From Flavobacterium salmonis (GTDB lineage: Bacteria > Bacteroidota > Bacteroidia > Flavobacteriales > Flavobacteriaceae): a stretch of DNA of 64,000 bases. The stretch is taken from positions 1 to 64,000 of the forward strand of contig NZ_CAIJDP010000083.1 of NCBI RefSeq assembly GCF_903819435.1, read 5' to 3'. The notes beneath the pieces were generated by a model. It made no database searches. It saw nothing but the letters and a program-made list of their open reading frames with translations, and had not been told where the DNA came from. Position 1 is the first letter of the stretch. Every line of letters begins with the position of its first letter. Made by a program: the position numbers and the translations under genes. Positions 41,476 to 52,327 of the stretch are shown in pieces.

Positions 41476-44070
41476 TTACATCCAGTCTGGTTGGTTTTCG
41501 CCTTTTAAGTAATAATCAAAATACTGCTGCATTTTGCCGGTCCAGTCTTTTTTGTTTGCTGCATCGTCTAAAGTGTGTCCTTCTTTTTTGTAGTTCACCA
41601 GCCATCCTGGTTTTCCTAAACGGCGAAGTGCAAAAAACAAAGATTGTCCTTCCTGATAAGGCACTGCACGGTCATTATCATTATGAAAGATCAACGCCGG
41701 TGTTTTAATGTTTTTTACTGAGAACAAAGGCGAATTTTTAATATACCCATCTAAATTATCATACAGAGAACTTCCCATTCTATATTGATCTGCTTCGTAT
41801 TTGAACATGGTCGAAATACCGTTTGATCTCATAACAGGATAATTGGCCGTAAAATTACTCACGCCGGAACCTATAATGGCACAGCTAAAAAGATCTGTTT
41901 TTGTAATTAAAAATGAAGTTTCGTAACCTCCAAAACTATGTCCCTGAATACCAATTTTCCCTTTTTCGGTAATTCCGTTAGAAATTAAATATTCTACACC
42001 GCTGACAACATCATTGTAGACACTGTTTCCCGGATTTCCATATTGGTAATGCACATCTGGCTGGAAAACGATATAGCCTCTGCTGAGATAGGTTGGAATA
42101 TTGATATTGGAACTACTGAATTCCGGTGATTGATAGGCATTAAGTTCTTCGGTATGTTTTTCGTAAAAATGAACAATAACAGGGTACGTTTTTTTAGGAT
42201 CATAATTCTCGGGAAGATATAAATTTCCCTGGTTTTCTTTTCCGTTAAAAGTAGTCCAGGTTATTAATTTTGAAGTTCCCCAGGCATATTCTTTTTGCTG
42301 CGGATTTACATCTGTAATTTTTTGCTGTGAACCAAAACTTGCTGTTGCCCACCATAAATTCGGAAATAGGGCGTAACTTTCTTTTACAAATAATACACTT
42401 GAATTATCTCCCGAAACAGATTCAATTTCCGTATTATAATTCACATCTGCTGCTACTTTTGTAACGGTATTATTGGCAAATTTATAGACTCCTTTTGACT
42501 TATGCAGCTCATCAAAACCTATTAAAAAGAATGTTTTTTTCTGGTCTAAATCACCTATAAAACCACTTTCACTATAGCGCAGTTCTATGTTATTTTTTCT
42601 TCCAAAACCTTTTGTTAAAGAATAGGGAGCTTTTTGGTTTAACAAATCTATGGCCCAAAGATCAAACTGGTCGTATATTACTAATGTGTTTCCGTTGTTT
42701 AACCAGCCGGCAATTCCAAATGCTGTGTTTGCAGATTTCATATCTACATTATCATCAGAAACCGGAAACGGAACCTGTGCACTGCAATTTTTAAACTGTA
42801 GCGATGCAGGATCAAAAACGGTCCATGCTTTTTGATTTTCATCATAATAAACGGCAAAACTTCCCTGTGGATTCCAGGATGGGTTTCCAAAAACTCCAGT
42901 TAGTATTTTTGTTTTTTCGCCTGTTGAAGCGTCTATCCAGTATATATCATTACGCTCGTTAAAAGTCCAGTCTACTTCGACTGTATACGGATTTTTGTCA
43001 TTAGCAAAAACACCTTTAAAATTACCCGATTCAGGTGCCATCACTTGGTCAAATTCGCCAGATGAAGCTGTTTTTATGACTTTTTTATTTTTAATATCAT
43101 ACAGGAATTTTGGTTCGCCAGGCAGTGTTTTAGAACCTCTAAGCAATTCTTGTCTGCGCTCCATTGCACCCTGATTCGTTTTCCAGATTTCAACTCCTGA
43201 TTTCGGAATTTGAGTGTTTTCTGGACGTTTGTTTGAATTTACCTGAAGCTCTATAAAATTGCTGTTTTCGTTTAATCCATAAGCTGTTTTTGAGATAGAA
43301 TATCCGGAATCGTTTAACGTAATATCATTATAGTTGAATAATTCCTTAACAGAATTGTTCTTCAAATTGAAATAATAAACCAGGTTAAAATCGGTATTGT
43401 TGGTGCCTTTCAGTGTAAAAGTTCCGCCATCTTCATTAGCATTCAATTGAAAATCGCCAAAATCAGCAGCTTTTCCTGTATAAACGGTTTGTTGTTTACC
43501 TCCGGGTGCTCCTTGTTTTAAAAATACTTTATCGTTCTCTATCTGCACATATACGATTGATTTGTTTTTCAAAAATCGAAACGATTTCATGTTATTTACA
43601 AAAGTACTGTCGTTGCTTTCTAAATTGTAACATACAAGACGCTGCAGAAAAAACTGCCCTTTTTGAGTTTCAGGACGTGTGTAATACAAAAGATCGGTTC
43701 CGTCAAGAGCGTTGGTGTAATGTTTGCTTTTCCACAGTTTTTTAATTCCTGATTTTAAGTTATGCAAAATTATACTGTCATTCGAATGGTACTGAATCCA
43801 GTCTTTTTTCCCAATGAATTTTAAATCACTGATAGTATTCATTACGAAACGTTTTCCTTTAGGTGCTTCCTGAATAATAATTTGTTTTGGACTTTCTTTT
43901 TGCTCATCCTGAAAAACAGTGCTGTACGACATCCATTTTCCGTTATAGGACAACGATTTGCTGTTTATCCTTTTCCATTGATCGTAAGCCGTTTCGCCAA
44001 CCACTTTTTTCTGTGCAGATAAACTATGTACACTCAAAGTGAGTGTACATAGTAAAACTATTTTTTTCAT
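41476..44070 (-). CDS. S9-family (prolyl oligopeptidase-like) serine peptidase, secreted
   Basis: 864 residues from the ATG at 44070 (the TTG at 44085 would add five residues ahead of it). Signal peptide about 1-19 (LSVHSLSAQ). An N-terminal beta-propeller (about 30-600) is followed by an alpha/beta hydrolase domain with nucleophile GHSFGGYE, the acid in HNDNDRAVPY and His in KKEGHTLDD. It cleaves peptides after entry. It follows the thioredoxin gene by a few bases and so is part of the SusCD-TlpA operon. Confidence 0.93.
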   Translation of the reverse strand: MKKIVLLCTLTLSVHSLSAQKKVVGETAYDQWKRINSKSLSYNGKWMSYSTVFQDEQKESPKQIIIQEAPKGKRFVMNTISDLKFIGKKDWIQYHSNDSIILHNLKSGIKKLWKSKHYTNALDGTDLLYYTRPETQKGQFFLQRLVCYNLESNDSTFVNNMKSFRFLKNKSIVYVQIENDKVFLKQGAPGGKQQTVYTGKAADFGDFQLNANEDGGTFTLKGTNNTDFNLVYYFNLKNNSVKELFNYNDITLNDSGYSISKTAYGLNENSNFIELQVNSNKRPENTQIPKSGVEIWKTNQGAMERRQELLRGSKTLPGEPKFLYDIKNKKVIKTASSGEFDQVMAPESGNFKGVFANDKNPYTVEVDWTFNERNDIYWIDASTGEKTKILTGVFGNPSWNPQGSFAVYYDENQKAWTVFDPASLQFKNCSAQVPFPVSDDNVDMKSANTAFGIAGWLNNGNTLVIYDQFDLWAIDLLNQKAPYSLTKGFGRKNNIELRYSESGFIGDLDQKKTFFLIGFDELHKSKGVYKFANNTVTKVAADVNYNTEIESVSGDNSSVLFVKESYALFPNLWWATASFGSQQKITDVNPQQKEYAWGTSKLITWTTFNGKENQGNLYLPENYDPKKTYPVIVHFYEKHTEELNAYQSPEFSSSNINIPTYLSRGYIVFQPDVHYQYGNPGNSVYNDVVSGVEYLISNGITEKGKIGIQGHSFGGYETSFLITKTDLFSCAIIGSGVSNFTANYPVMRSNGISTMFKYEADQYRMGSSLYDNLDGYIKNSPLFSVKNIKTPALIFHNDNDRAVPYQEGQSLFFALRRLGKPGWLVNYKKEGHTLDDAANKKDWTGKMQQYFDYYLKGENQPDWM

Positions 44071-44091
44071 ATTGTTTGATTTCAAGGGGAA

Positions 44092-46071
44092 TTATTCTTT
44101 TTTCAACGTATTGATAACGTTTGTCAGTTCATCGATAAGCTGCCCCGGATTTCCAGAATATCCTTCTGATGTAAAACGAATCTGGCCATTTTTGATTACC
44201 ACTTTTCTGGGAATACCGCTTGATTTAAATATCGCTGCATAATTGGAGAAAGATTCGTTATTGGTTCCGCCTCCTTTTTTAACTAAATCAAAATAAGTAT
44301 CCAGTTTTAAGCCTTTTGATTTTAAATACGCCAAAGCTTCTTTTTTATAGCCTTCTTTGGTTTCCTGAGTGCTTATAAAATAAATCTCAACTTGTTTATC
44401 TTGTTTAAAGTTGTTGACCAATTGCTGCATTGCCGGAAATGCCTGTTTGCAAGGCCCGCACCATGTTGCCCAAAAATCGATTACAATAATTTTTCCGCTG
44501 TCTAAAGCGAGTTGTTTTGTTTTTCCGTCTGCCGTCTGCACTTTAATTGCGGGTGCAGGAACCGGATTCATCAGCGTGATGTTTTCGTCTGAATTGCTTT
44601 CTTTTTTCAGCTGCTCTAAATACCCCGAAAAATCAGCTTCTTTTTTTCCGTCTTTTAAATAGGCTTCTTTTAATTTAGCCGTTGCTCCTTCCGATAAAGT
44701 ATTCGCTCTTGCAGCATTTTTTAAAACCTCAATTATGGGTTTGTTTAATGCCTCTAAAGCTCTTACGTGAATGTCGTTGATACTTGCTTTTTCATAACGT
44801 TTTTGAAATGGCAGCAATTCAAAAGTTTCTAAAACTTCTTTATACTTTTTCAAAATATCGTACATACGAATCTGAATTACTAATTCATTCTCAAGCTGTG
44901 TTTTTGCATTCTCTGTTGCCTGATTTGGTGACCAGTAAATTCCCTGCATATACGACAAATCATTTACTTTTTCCTGCATCAGCCTGATCATTGGCACGGC
45001 CATAGTTTCTACAATCGCAGGCTCAACAGATTTAGTATACAGCACCTTAGAAATATTCTGATGATAACAGTCGTTTATTGAGGCAAAATTCATTGTTGGA
45101 ATTAACTTTAAAACGGATTGATAATCTTTTGTTTCAAAATAATAACCAAACAACATTTTAGAAATGTTATTATACAGGTAATTCTGTGATTCAGGTACGG
45201 TTGGATTGTTCGGAAAATCTTCTAAAAACTGAAGTGCAGCTTTATTTCTTTCAGCTGCATCAGCAATTGGAGTAATTTTTTGAAAAGCTTTAAAACGCAT
45301 GAAAGCACCTTTTGGAAATTGTTTTTGAATTACGGTTTCAAGCGAATCTCCTTTTGCTTTATCCTTAAGATCGTATAAATATAAATCATGAACTTTTACA
45401 AAAACCTCTTCTGGAAGTCCATTCATTTTTTTAGTAAAATCTCCTAAGAACCGGTGTCCTAATTCATCAAATTTTTCCGGTTTCTGAACTTTTAATACCT
45501 TAATGTAGGTATCAATAAATTTGGGAAAGTTTTGCCCCTGATCTGCCACTTCTTTTTTCAGCCAATATTCTGTTGCATCTCCTCCGATGGTAAAATCTTT
45601 AAAATAATTGCTAAACTGACTGTTGAAATCTTTGTTTCTAAAAGTCGCCCAGGCCAGATCTGCTCCGGGCATTTTTACTTTTGGTTCTTTAAACACAACC
45701 AGAAGATAGCCTGTATCTTGCCCGGTATCTGTTACCACGCCGTTGTCTGTATTGCCGTAAAATTTGAAGGCCATAAAAGCGCAGTTTTTAGGAACTGTAT
45801 ATTCTACATTCCATACAGCACCGTTTCTTTTCAATTTCAGGTCTTCTATTTCCCATCTGTAATCATTAAAAACATAGGTATAACCATTGATTTCTTTTAC
45901 ATTTTCCAGCGGTCCGCCTTTTGCATTATAGGTCATATTTAAAGTTGATCCCGGAATGGGGATATCTGGCATTCCGGTTAATCTCAACGTTGTTTCCTGA
46001 CTTGTAACCTGTAGGGTAAAGGCACAAAAAGCCAATACCAGTAATTTGATATTTGATATTTTTTTGAACAT
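44092..46071 (-). CDS. TlpA-like thioredoxin-domain protein with long N-terminal region
   Basis: 659 residues with a signal peptide (about 1-26). The C-terminal ~150 residues are a thioredoxin fold with the WATWCGPCK active site (CxxC) and the cis-Pro region GIPRKVVIKNG. The first ~480 residues are helical and unlike known folds, with an N-terminal beta domain (LTGMPDIPIPGSTLNMTYNA) as in other Bacteroidetes TlpA-like proteins of SusCD loci. It probably reduces or isomerises disulphides in incoming peptides or in its own operon's products, in the periplasm. It lies 12 bases after SusD. Confidence 0.88.
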   Translation of the reverse strand: MFKKISNIKLLVLAFCAFTLQVTSQETTLRLTGMPDIPIPGSTLNMTYNAKGGPLENVKEINGYTYVFNDYRWEIEDLKLKRNGAVWNVEYTVPKNCAFMAFKFYGNTDNGVVTDTGQDTGYLLVVFKEPKVKMPGADLAWATFRNKDFNSQFSNYFKDFTIGGDATEYWLKKEVADQGQNFPKFIDTYIKVLKVQKPEKFDELGHRFLGDFTKKMNGLPEEVFVKVHDLYLYDLKDKAKGDSLETVIQKQFPKGAFMRFKAFQKITPIADAAERNKAALQFLEDFPNNPTVPESQNYLYNNISKMLFGYYFETKDYQSVLKLIPTMNFASINDCYHQNISKVLYTKSVEPAIVETMAVPMIRLMQEKVNDLSYMQGIYWSPNQATENAKTQLENELVIQIRMYDILKKYKEVLETFELLPFQKRYEKASINDIHVRALEALNKPIIEVLKNAARANTLSEGATAKLKEAYLKDGKKEADFSGYLEQLKKESNSDENITLMNPVPAPAIKVQTADGKTKQLALDSGKIIVIDFWATWCGPCKQAFPAMQQLVNNFKQDKQVEIYFISTQETKEGYKKEALAYLKSKGLKLDTYFDLVKKGGGTNNESFSNYAAIFKSSGIPRKVVIKNGQIRFTSEGYSGNPGQLIDELTNVINTLKKE

Positions 46072-46083
46072 TTTTCGTGTTTT

Positions 46084-47442
46084 TTATTTACCCAGTTCCG
46101 GGTTTAAATCGATGTAATTTTGGTTAATCGGGAATACATATCCATCACTATTAGGTTCAAGAGTATAAGTAACAGTTTTAAAAACTCGAGTGTATGTTTT
46201 TCTGAAAGCCGGATCAAGGTTCAATCTTCGCTGATCAAACCAACGGAACCCGCGGCCAATGAATTCTTTTTGTCTTTCTGTCAAAGCTAAATCTAATGCT
46301 TCTTTGGATGTTGTTGCAGAAACCTCATAAGCTGTAGCAGCTTTGTATCGCTTAGCTCTTAAAATATTCAGATTATCTACTGCTTTTTGTGTCTGCCCTA
46401 ATCTGGCATAACATTCAGCAGCAATTAGATACATTTCAGGAACCGATACGCCTACATTTATTCCGTTAGTAAAGCTGTAAGTAGCAATTCCAAATCCTCT
46501 TCCTGTATAAGTAGGATAAATACCTATATTACCAGCAATTGTATAATAATCATAACGTAAGTCATTGCTTGAAAAACTATTTAATAAATCATTTGACAAA
46601 GGAGCTCTGTTGTAAGACGTTAATAATGTTTTTGAAAATATAACCTCCGGATTCTGAATCAAAACAGGATAACTATATCCAGAAGCAAATGTTTTTAAAT
46701 CGATTAAACCATTTTGCATTGCTAAAGCTTTTTCTGCATTATCAAGACTCAGCTGGTAAGAACCCATATACAGATAAGTTCTGGCCAATAAAGCATACAC
46801 AGCTCTTTTTGAGGGGAGTACATTGAACTCCGGCGTATCCTGAATATCATTGGCCAGAGCACTTTTTAGATCTGAAATAATCTGATCATAAACCTGCCCA
46901 ACAGTGCTTCTGTCCAAAGAAGAAAACAATTCCGGTTTTAACAATAACGGAACTGCTTTTTCAGCATTATCTGAAGCCGGATCAAATTGTGGACCGTATG
47001 TATTTACCAGTTGTAAATAAGCAAATGCCCTGTTTACAAAAGCCTCAGCATAGATTTCTTTTTTCTCTGATTCTAATCCATCCTGGCTGCTCATTACTCC
47101 GTCTAAAATAACATTGCTGTAATAAATAGCCTTATACAAGCCATTCCAGTCTGCATCACTCTGAGAAGGATCATATATTCTTTCCTGCCAGGTATAGCTG
47201 TTTCCCCAAATGGTAGTAACACCATTTTGATAAGTTGTAGGAAATTCTACATCTGCGTTGGCAAGAAGATAAATTCCGCCTGAAGAAGTTATATCGTTAT
47301 AGCTATTAGCCAGACCTCTGTAATCAGAAGTATATTTTAAAACTCTGTTGTTTCCAACCGGTTCTACTTCAACATAATCTCTACAAGAGTTTAATAAAAG
47401 TACTGGCAGGAAAATATATAGTGTGAATTTTAGTAATTTCAT
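46084..47442 (-). CDS. SusD/RagB-type lipoprotein, locus 2
   Basis: 452 residues, with lipobox LLNSC (Cys20). SusD hallmarks: the helical core with LQLVNTYGPQFDPASDNAEK, and the C-terminal LTERQKEFIGRGFRWFDQRR and YVFPINQNYIDLNPEL. It binds the substrate for the partner SusC 17 bases upstream. The peptidases in the operon point to peptides or protein fragments as the substrate. Confidence 0.93.
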   Translation of the reverse strand: MKLLKFTLYIFLPVLLLNSCRDYVEVEPVGNNRVLKYTSDYRGLANSYNDITSSGGIYLLANADVEFPTTYQNGVTTIWGNSYTWQERIYDPSQSDADWNGLYKAIYYSNVILDGVMSSQDGLESEKKEIYAEAFVNRAFAYLQLVNTYGPQFDPASDNAEKAVPLLLKPELFSSLDRSTVGQVYDQIISDLKSALANDIQDTPEFNVLPSKRAVYALLARTYLYMGSYQLSLDNAEKALAMQNGLIDLKTFASGYSYPVLIQNPEVIFSKTLLTSYNRAPLSNDLLNSFSSNDLRYDYYTIAGNIGIYPTYTGRGFGIATYSFTNGINVGVSVPEMYLIAAECYARLGQTQKAVDNLNILRAKRYKAATAYEVSATTSKEALDLALTERQKEFIGRGFRWFDQRRLNLDPAFRKTYTRVFKTVTYTLEPNSDGYVFPINQNYIDLNPELGK

Positions 47443-47459
47443 AAATCTGTTTTTTAAAA

Positions 47460-50400
47460 TTAAAAGCTACAATTAAATTGTAAAGAATAATTACGTTGCG
47501 GAGCCAGTGTGTTATAGTTATTATTTGATAAATACTGAGGATCAATACCCTCATCATTTTTAACCCATAATAGCCCTAAATTTCTTGCAGCAAAATTGAA
47601 ATTCAATGATTTTATAAAAGTTTTTTGTAACCATTCCGCAGGCACATTATAGCCCAATGAAATCTGCTGTAATCTAATATTATCAGCGGGAAGTACATTG
47701 ATGTCTGCGTTTTGAAAACGATTTAAACTGTTAAAACTAATATTGCTTAATCCAGGAACATTTGTAAGCACTTCGTCTCCGGCTTGTCTCCAGCGATCGG
47801 CAATCAATTCGTCTTTTGCAACTGCACCATATTGTACGCCTGCATAAGTAGGATAATTTTGCAACACGGTATTTCTAAATACATGTCCTGCGTAGTATGT
47901 TATCTGAACACCAAGTCTGAAATTCTTATACGAGAAATCATTCATAAATCCGCCAAAATAAGGTGCAATAGTTCTTCCCATATATTTAAGGTCGTCTTTA
48001 TTAATCATTGAAATTCCCTGAGTTGAATTTATGATTGTACCATCTTTTTTATAAACCGTAGACTGACCATTAGCATCTAAACCTGCCCATTTGTAAGCAT
48101 AAAGATACCCTATTGGATTACCCTTCGTTGTTACTCCAGACAAATATTGATTTGTAGTTGTAGCTATAAAACGGGAGTCTGTTACTTCATTTGTGTTATA
48201 GGCAAAAGTGAAACCACTATTCCATTTGAAGCCTGAGTTTATGATAAGTCCTGAAATATTTAAATCAATACCATGCCCTTTAAGTGAAGCTGTGTTGTAA
48301 TTTAAATACGACCAGCCCGATGTTGGATTAAAAGGCAAACTCGTTAATATATCATTGGTTTTTTTATAATACAAATCAGCACTTCCGCGAAGACGGTTAT
48401 TGAAAACGGCATAATCTAAAGCAAAATTAATTGTCTGTGTTGTTTCCCATTTAATCTCAGGATTTTCCGGTGCTGAAATAGAAGCAGTTGGTAATTGTGT
48501 GTTAAAATCAACAGATCCAACAGAAATTACAGCACTTTTACTTCCAAAACCACCCGGTGGAGTACTTCCTGCTTTTCCATAAGTAACTCTGGCAGATAAA
48601 TTGTTTAACCAGCTTACTTCTTTTAAGAAAAATTCTTTATTGATATCCCATTTACCTCCAACAGACCATAATGGTAATGCTCTGTTTTTTCTGGAAGCTC
48701 CCAGTAAATTAAAGTCATCAAAACGTACACTTCCTGATATATGATATCTGCTCATAAAATCGTAAGATCCTAAGCCGTAATAAGACAAGTAACGTTCTCT
48801 ATATTTATTGATGCTGTTATCAGAAGTTCCAATAATATTTTGCCAGCCATAAATAGTGGTATAATAAGTCGTAGGATTTACGGAAGTTGATGAGTTAGTA
48901 TCCATATTATAGCCATAATACCTTTGGCTTGATCCTTCTCTGCGCTCTTCTCTAACTTCTGAACCTGCTAAAAAGTGCAGGGCATTATTCTCATTAAAGT
49001 TCTTATTGATATTCATCTGCATACGCATACTTTGCGAGGCATTTGAAGTAGTTGTTGTGTACAAATAAGATCCTACAGGTACGCCATAGACTAATTTTCC
49101 TGCTGTACTTACAGAAGTTGCCTCATTAATCATGTTTCTTGCATAGTAACTGTCTAATTCACTCAATGACTTTGTTTTGTTTCCAATGGTAGTGTACATC
49201 CCTGAAGCTTCAAAATTCAACCAGCTGTTTACTGTCGCCGTTAAACTGGCATTCAACCTTATGTTTGCCCCTTTTGTTACTACATTAGAATAATTTAATT
49301 CATCCAGATAATTATAAGTCCACGGCAAATATCCTTTTGCTTCAAATCCTTTTGCAACTTCAGGTCTAAAAATAATATAACGATCTATACCATCTCCGTT
49401 TTCATCAGCAATCATATCATACGGGCGCAGCGCAAAATTGGATACGTTTGATAATGCTTCATTGGCAGTGGTATTGGTTTGAAATTTTGAAGAAACGTAG
49501 TTTATCCCAGTATTTAATTTTAAAAAGCTTTTAAGCTGAAAAGAATTATTGAGCGTTATGCTGTACGATTGAGACTCGTTACCTCTCATCGCTGCTTCAT
49601 CTTTATTATATCCTAAAGACAAATAATAAGTACTTTTATCACTTCCGCCAGAAACAGATAAATCGTATAGTCTGGTGGATGAATTTCTTAATAAATATTT
49701 ATTAATCTGACCCAGATTGTCGTTTTGTCCCAATTGATTTAATAAACGTTCTCTTTCTGAAATAGAAATAGTTCCTCTTTTTTGCTGAAACATGATTTCC
49801 TGTGCAGCACTCGGGTTTTTGGCCTGCCAATCGCTTATATTATCAACCACAAACCCACCATTAACCAAATCTTTTTCATAATCAATATATTGGGCTGTGT
49901 TCATGACACGCAATTTTCCCAAATCCATTTTTTCACCTATTGTAGTGGTGGCATTAAAATTGATTATTGGATCACCTTTCTTTCCTTTTTTGGTGACCAC
50001 TACAATTACTCCATCGGCTGCACGAGATCCCCAGATAGCAGCAGCAGCGGCATCTTTTAAAACCGTAATACTCTCTACATCTTCCGGATTAAGGTAGCTT
50101 AAAATAGAAGCTCCTGAAACACCTCTTCTGCTAAAGCTAAAATCATCCTGAGACTGCGGAAAACCATCAATAACAATTAAGGGTTTGCCACTACCGAGAT
50201 AACTGTTTGTCCCTCTTACCGAAATAGTACCTGTTCTTGGATCAACTTTTACGCCTGCCATTTTTCCCTCGATTCTTTGGTTAAGATCTACAGTAGGAAC
50301 ATCGGCAAGTTCTTTTGCACTCATAACTTCAAATGAACCCGTTACTCTTTCTTTAGGGATATCAGTATATCCGTTTGATGCAACAACCACTATATCTTTT

Positions 50401-51029
50401 AATAATTCGACCTGAAGTTCTAAAACTACATTTATCTCTTTTTTATTATTTACAGCAATTGTTTTGGTCTTATAACCTAAGTAAGAAAATTTAAGTGAAT
50501 CTGTAGCAATTACTTCAATTCTATAGTCTCCTTTTTCCCGGGTAATATCCCAAATTTGTGTACCTACCAATGAAACATTTACACCTATTAATTTATTTCC
50601 TTTTTTATCGGTTACCGTTCCTTTGAGTTCATAAGGCTCCAGTTCAACTAACGAAGTTTTGGGCTTACTTTTTTTTATAACTATCTGTTTGTCAATGATA
50701 CTGTATGTTAATCCTGTATTCGATAAAGCAGTGTTTAAGATTTGCTCTACTGTACCGTATTGATTTATATTTACCTTTTTAGTTGAAGACATTAAATCAT
50801 CATTGTAAAAAAACACAAAATCGCTCTTTTGCTGAATAGTGGTAAAAAGCGTTTGCAATGAAGCACCTTGTACTTTCACAGAGATTTCATTTTGTGCTTT
50901 GACACCATTGGCATAAATAGTGGTTAATCCTAAATACAGAACTAAAATGGATACTCTCATAAATAAAATAAAAGTAAGGTTGATGATTTTTTTAGGCAAT
51001 AGAAAGCCTATATCATGATTATTATTCAT
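47460..51029 (-). CDS. SusC/RagA-type TonB-dependent transporter with STN domain, locus 2
   Basis: 1189 residues. Signal (hydrophobic about 16-45, ending VKAQ), STN domain (about 48-120; SVKVQGASLQTLFTTIQQKS), carboxypeptidase-regulatory-like domain (about 130-205, LKGTVTDKKGNKLIGVNVSL), plug (with VDLNQRIEGKMAGVKVDPRT and VESITVLKDAAAAAIWGSRA), and outer-membrane barrel ending NYSLQFNCSF. It imports the substrate with TonB energy and signals through the STN domain to the FecR upstream. The long leader before the signal core is typical of such transporters. Confidence 0.95.
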   Translation of the reverse strand: MNNNHDIGFLLPKKIINLTFILFMRVSILVLYLGLTTIYANGVKAQNEISVKVQGASLQTLFTTIQQKSDFVFFYNDDLMSSTKKVNINQYGTVEQILNTALSNTGLTYSIIDKQIVIKKSKPKTSLVELEPYELKGTVTDKKGNKLIGVNVSLVGTQIWDITREKGDYRIEVIATDSLKFSYLGYKTKTIAVNNKKEINVVLELQVELLKDIVVVASNGYTDIPKERVTGSFEVMSAKELADVPTVDLNQRIEGKMAGVKVDPRTGTISVRGTNSYLGSGKPLIVIDGFPQSQDDFSFSRRGVSGASILSYLNPEDVESITVLKDAAAAAIWGSRAADGVIVVVTKKGKKGDPIINFNATTTIGEKMDLGKLRVMNTAQYIDYEKDLVNGGFVVDNISDWQAKNPSAAQEIMFQQKRGTISISERERLLNQLGQNDNLGQINKYLLRNSSTRLYDLSVSGGSDKSTYYLSLGYNKDEAAMRGNESQSYSITLNNSFQLKSFLKLNTGINYVSSKFQTNTTANEALSNVSNFALRPYDMIADENGDGIDRYIIFRPEVAKGFEAKGYLPWTYNYLDELNYSNVVTKGANIRLNASLTATVNSWLNFEASGMYTTIGNKTKSLSELDSYYARNMINEATSVSTAGKLVYGVPVGSYLYTTTTSNASQSMRMQMNINKNFNENNALHFLAGSEVREERREGSSQRYYGYNMDTNSSTSVNPTTYYTTIYGWQNIIGTSDNSINKYRERYLSYYGLGSYDFMSRYHISGSVRFDDFNLLGASRKNRALPLWSVGGKWDINKEFFLKEVSWLNNLSARVTYGKAGSTPPGGFGSKSAVISVGSVDFNTQLPTASISAPENPEIKWETTQTINFALDYAVFNNRLRGSADLYYKKTNDILTSLPFNPTSGWSYLNYNTASLKGHGIDLNISGLIINSGFKWNSGFTFAYNTNEVTDSRFIATTTNQYLSGVTTKGNPIGYLYAYKWAGLDANGQSTVYKKDGTIINSTQGISMINKDDLKYMGRTIAPYFGGFMNDFSYKNFRLGVQITYYAGHVFRNTVLQNYPTYAGVQYGAVAKDELIADRWRQAGDEVLTNVPGLSNISFNSLNRFQNADINVLPADNIRLQQISLGYNVPAEWLQKTFIKSLNFNFAARNLGLLWVKNDEGIDPQYLSNNNYNTLAPQRNYSLQFNCSF

Positions 51030-51080
51030 AATTTTGTTTTAGTTATTTAATAATTGCATTTGCAATTAAAGTTGACATAG

Positions 51081-51106
51081 CCAAGAGATGTTCCAGCATC
51101 TTTTGG
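51081..51106 (-). promoter_or_regulatory. Leader hairpin between FecR and SusC, locus 2
   Basis: On the - strand CCAAAAGATG / CATCTCTTGG pairs with one bulge, directly after an A-run, 51 bases before the SusC start. The T-run lies on the other strand, so it is not a terminator for this operon. Confidence 0.45.
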
Positions 51107-51188
51107 TTTTTTTTTGACTGGTTATATTCCTTTTATTCTTGAGTTTTATTTTACATCATAGGCATCAATAATTTATAGTCATTAGTAT

Positions 51189-52241
51189 TTAGTTAATAGT
51201 TATCTCTCTGGTTTTGGCATCATATACGAAATCAAAACCTGTGGTAGCTTCTAATGTTTTTACCACTTTATCTAAATCATCATTAAGTTTAAAAGCACCT
51301 GAATAGGTTTCTTTCGGGCTTATCTCTTTATTCATCACAAAATCTACGTTGTAATAGCGTGTTAATTTATCAAGCACCGCAGGCAGTTTTTCTTTAGAGA
51401 ACTCATAGTATCCTTTTCTCCATGAAAACAACTGCTCAACATATTGTACTTTTGTTTTGATTGTCTGGCTTTTTTTATCCAAAGCAGCAATCATTCCCGG
51501 ATTAAGAACCGCCTGAAGTGTATCGTTGCTTAAGAGCCCTTTTTTAGCATAAGCAACCTGAACTTTTCCGCGCAATAAAGCTGTCGAAACTTTTGAATCT
51601 TTAGTGTAACAGCTTACATTAAATAAGGTTCCCAATACGCGAACGCTGTAATTATTGGCTGCCCTTACAAAAAACGGTTTTGCCGCATTATGTGCTACAT
51701 CAAAAATTCCTTCTCCTTCCAGAAAAACTTCTCTGTTTGCAGCATCAAAAGCTGTTGGGTAAATTAATTTAGAACCGGAATTAAGCCAAACCTGTGTTCC
51801 GTCTGCCAGACTTAGTTGTGCTCGTTTTCCGTACGGAACCATTACCGTGTTATACTGTGGTTCCAGTGTTTTTTTTTGATTAATCTGCTTATTATTTACC
51901 TTAATTTTATTTCCCGATGCATCATAAGCAATTGTGGTACTATCACCAACACTAACAGCTTCCTGATTTGATAATATCAATTTGACCTCATTGCTTTTCT
52001 CAAAAGAACTATTTATTTCTGTGGTATTTGCAAATTGCTCTATCGGACTCATTACTTTTTGTTGCTGTTTAAAAACAACTGTAATTCCAAGGCATATACA
52101 AAATACCGCCGCTACACTCCAGGACAGCGTACGAAGTCTTTTTCTTTTGATGCGTTGTTTTTCAAAAGCAATGCTTTCTGCAATTCTTGCTTTTAAATTT
52201 GCCTGATCTTCTTTTGGTAAAATTTTGAAATTTGGGTACAA
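51189..52241 (-). CDS. FecR-type anti-sigma factor, locus 2 (TTG start)
   Basis: 350 residues. A cytoplasmic part (1-43), a transmembrane segment (about 44-62, SWSVAAVFCICLGITVVF), the FecR domain (about 135-230; LSLADGTQVWLNSGSKLIYP, EGIFDVAHNAAKPFFV, VLGTLFNVSCY), and the C-terminal domain (from about 275; FSWRKGYYEFSKEKLPAVLD). The frame opens with TTG at 52241; a stop lies just upstream and no ATG follows within the N-terminal region, so TTG is the most likely start. It restrains the sigma factor at 52328. Confidence 0.88.
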   Translation of the reverse strand: MYPNFKILPKEDQANLKARIAESIAFEKQRIKRKRLRTLSWSVAAVFCICLGITVVFKQQQKVMSPIEQFANTTEINSSFEKSNEVKLILSNQEAVSVGDSTTIAYDASGNKIKVNNKQINQKKTLEPQYNTVMVPYGKRAQLSLADGTQVWLNSGSKLIYPTAFDAANREVFLEGEGIFDVAHNAAKPFFVRAANNYSVRVLGTLFNVSCYTKDSKVSTALLRGKVQVAYAKKGLLSNDTLQAVLNPGMIAALDKKSQTIKTKVQYVEQLFSWRKGYYEFSKEKLPAVLDKLTRYYNVDFVMNKEISPKETYSGAFKLNDDLDKVVKTLEATTGFDFVYDAKTREITIN

Positions 52242-52327
52242 AATATTTTTCTTTTAAATTCTATACAGCTATAAGAATCAAAAGGGAAAAACATAGACAA
52301 AAAAAATAAAGTTTTTTTAAAGTTTTT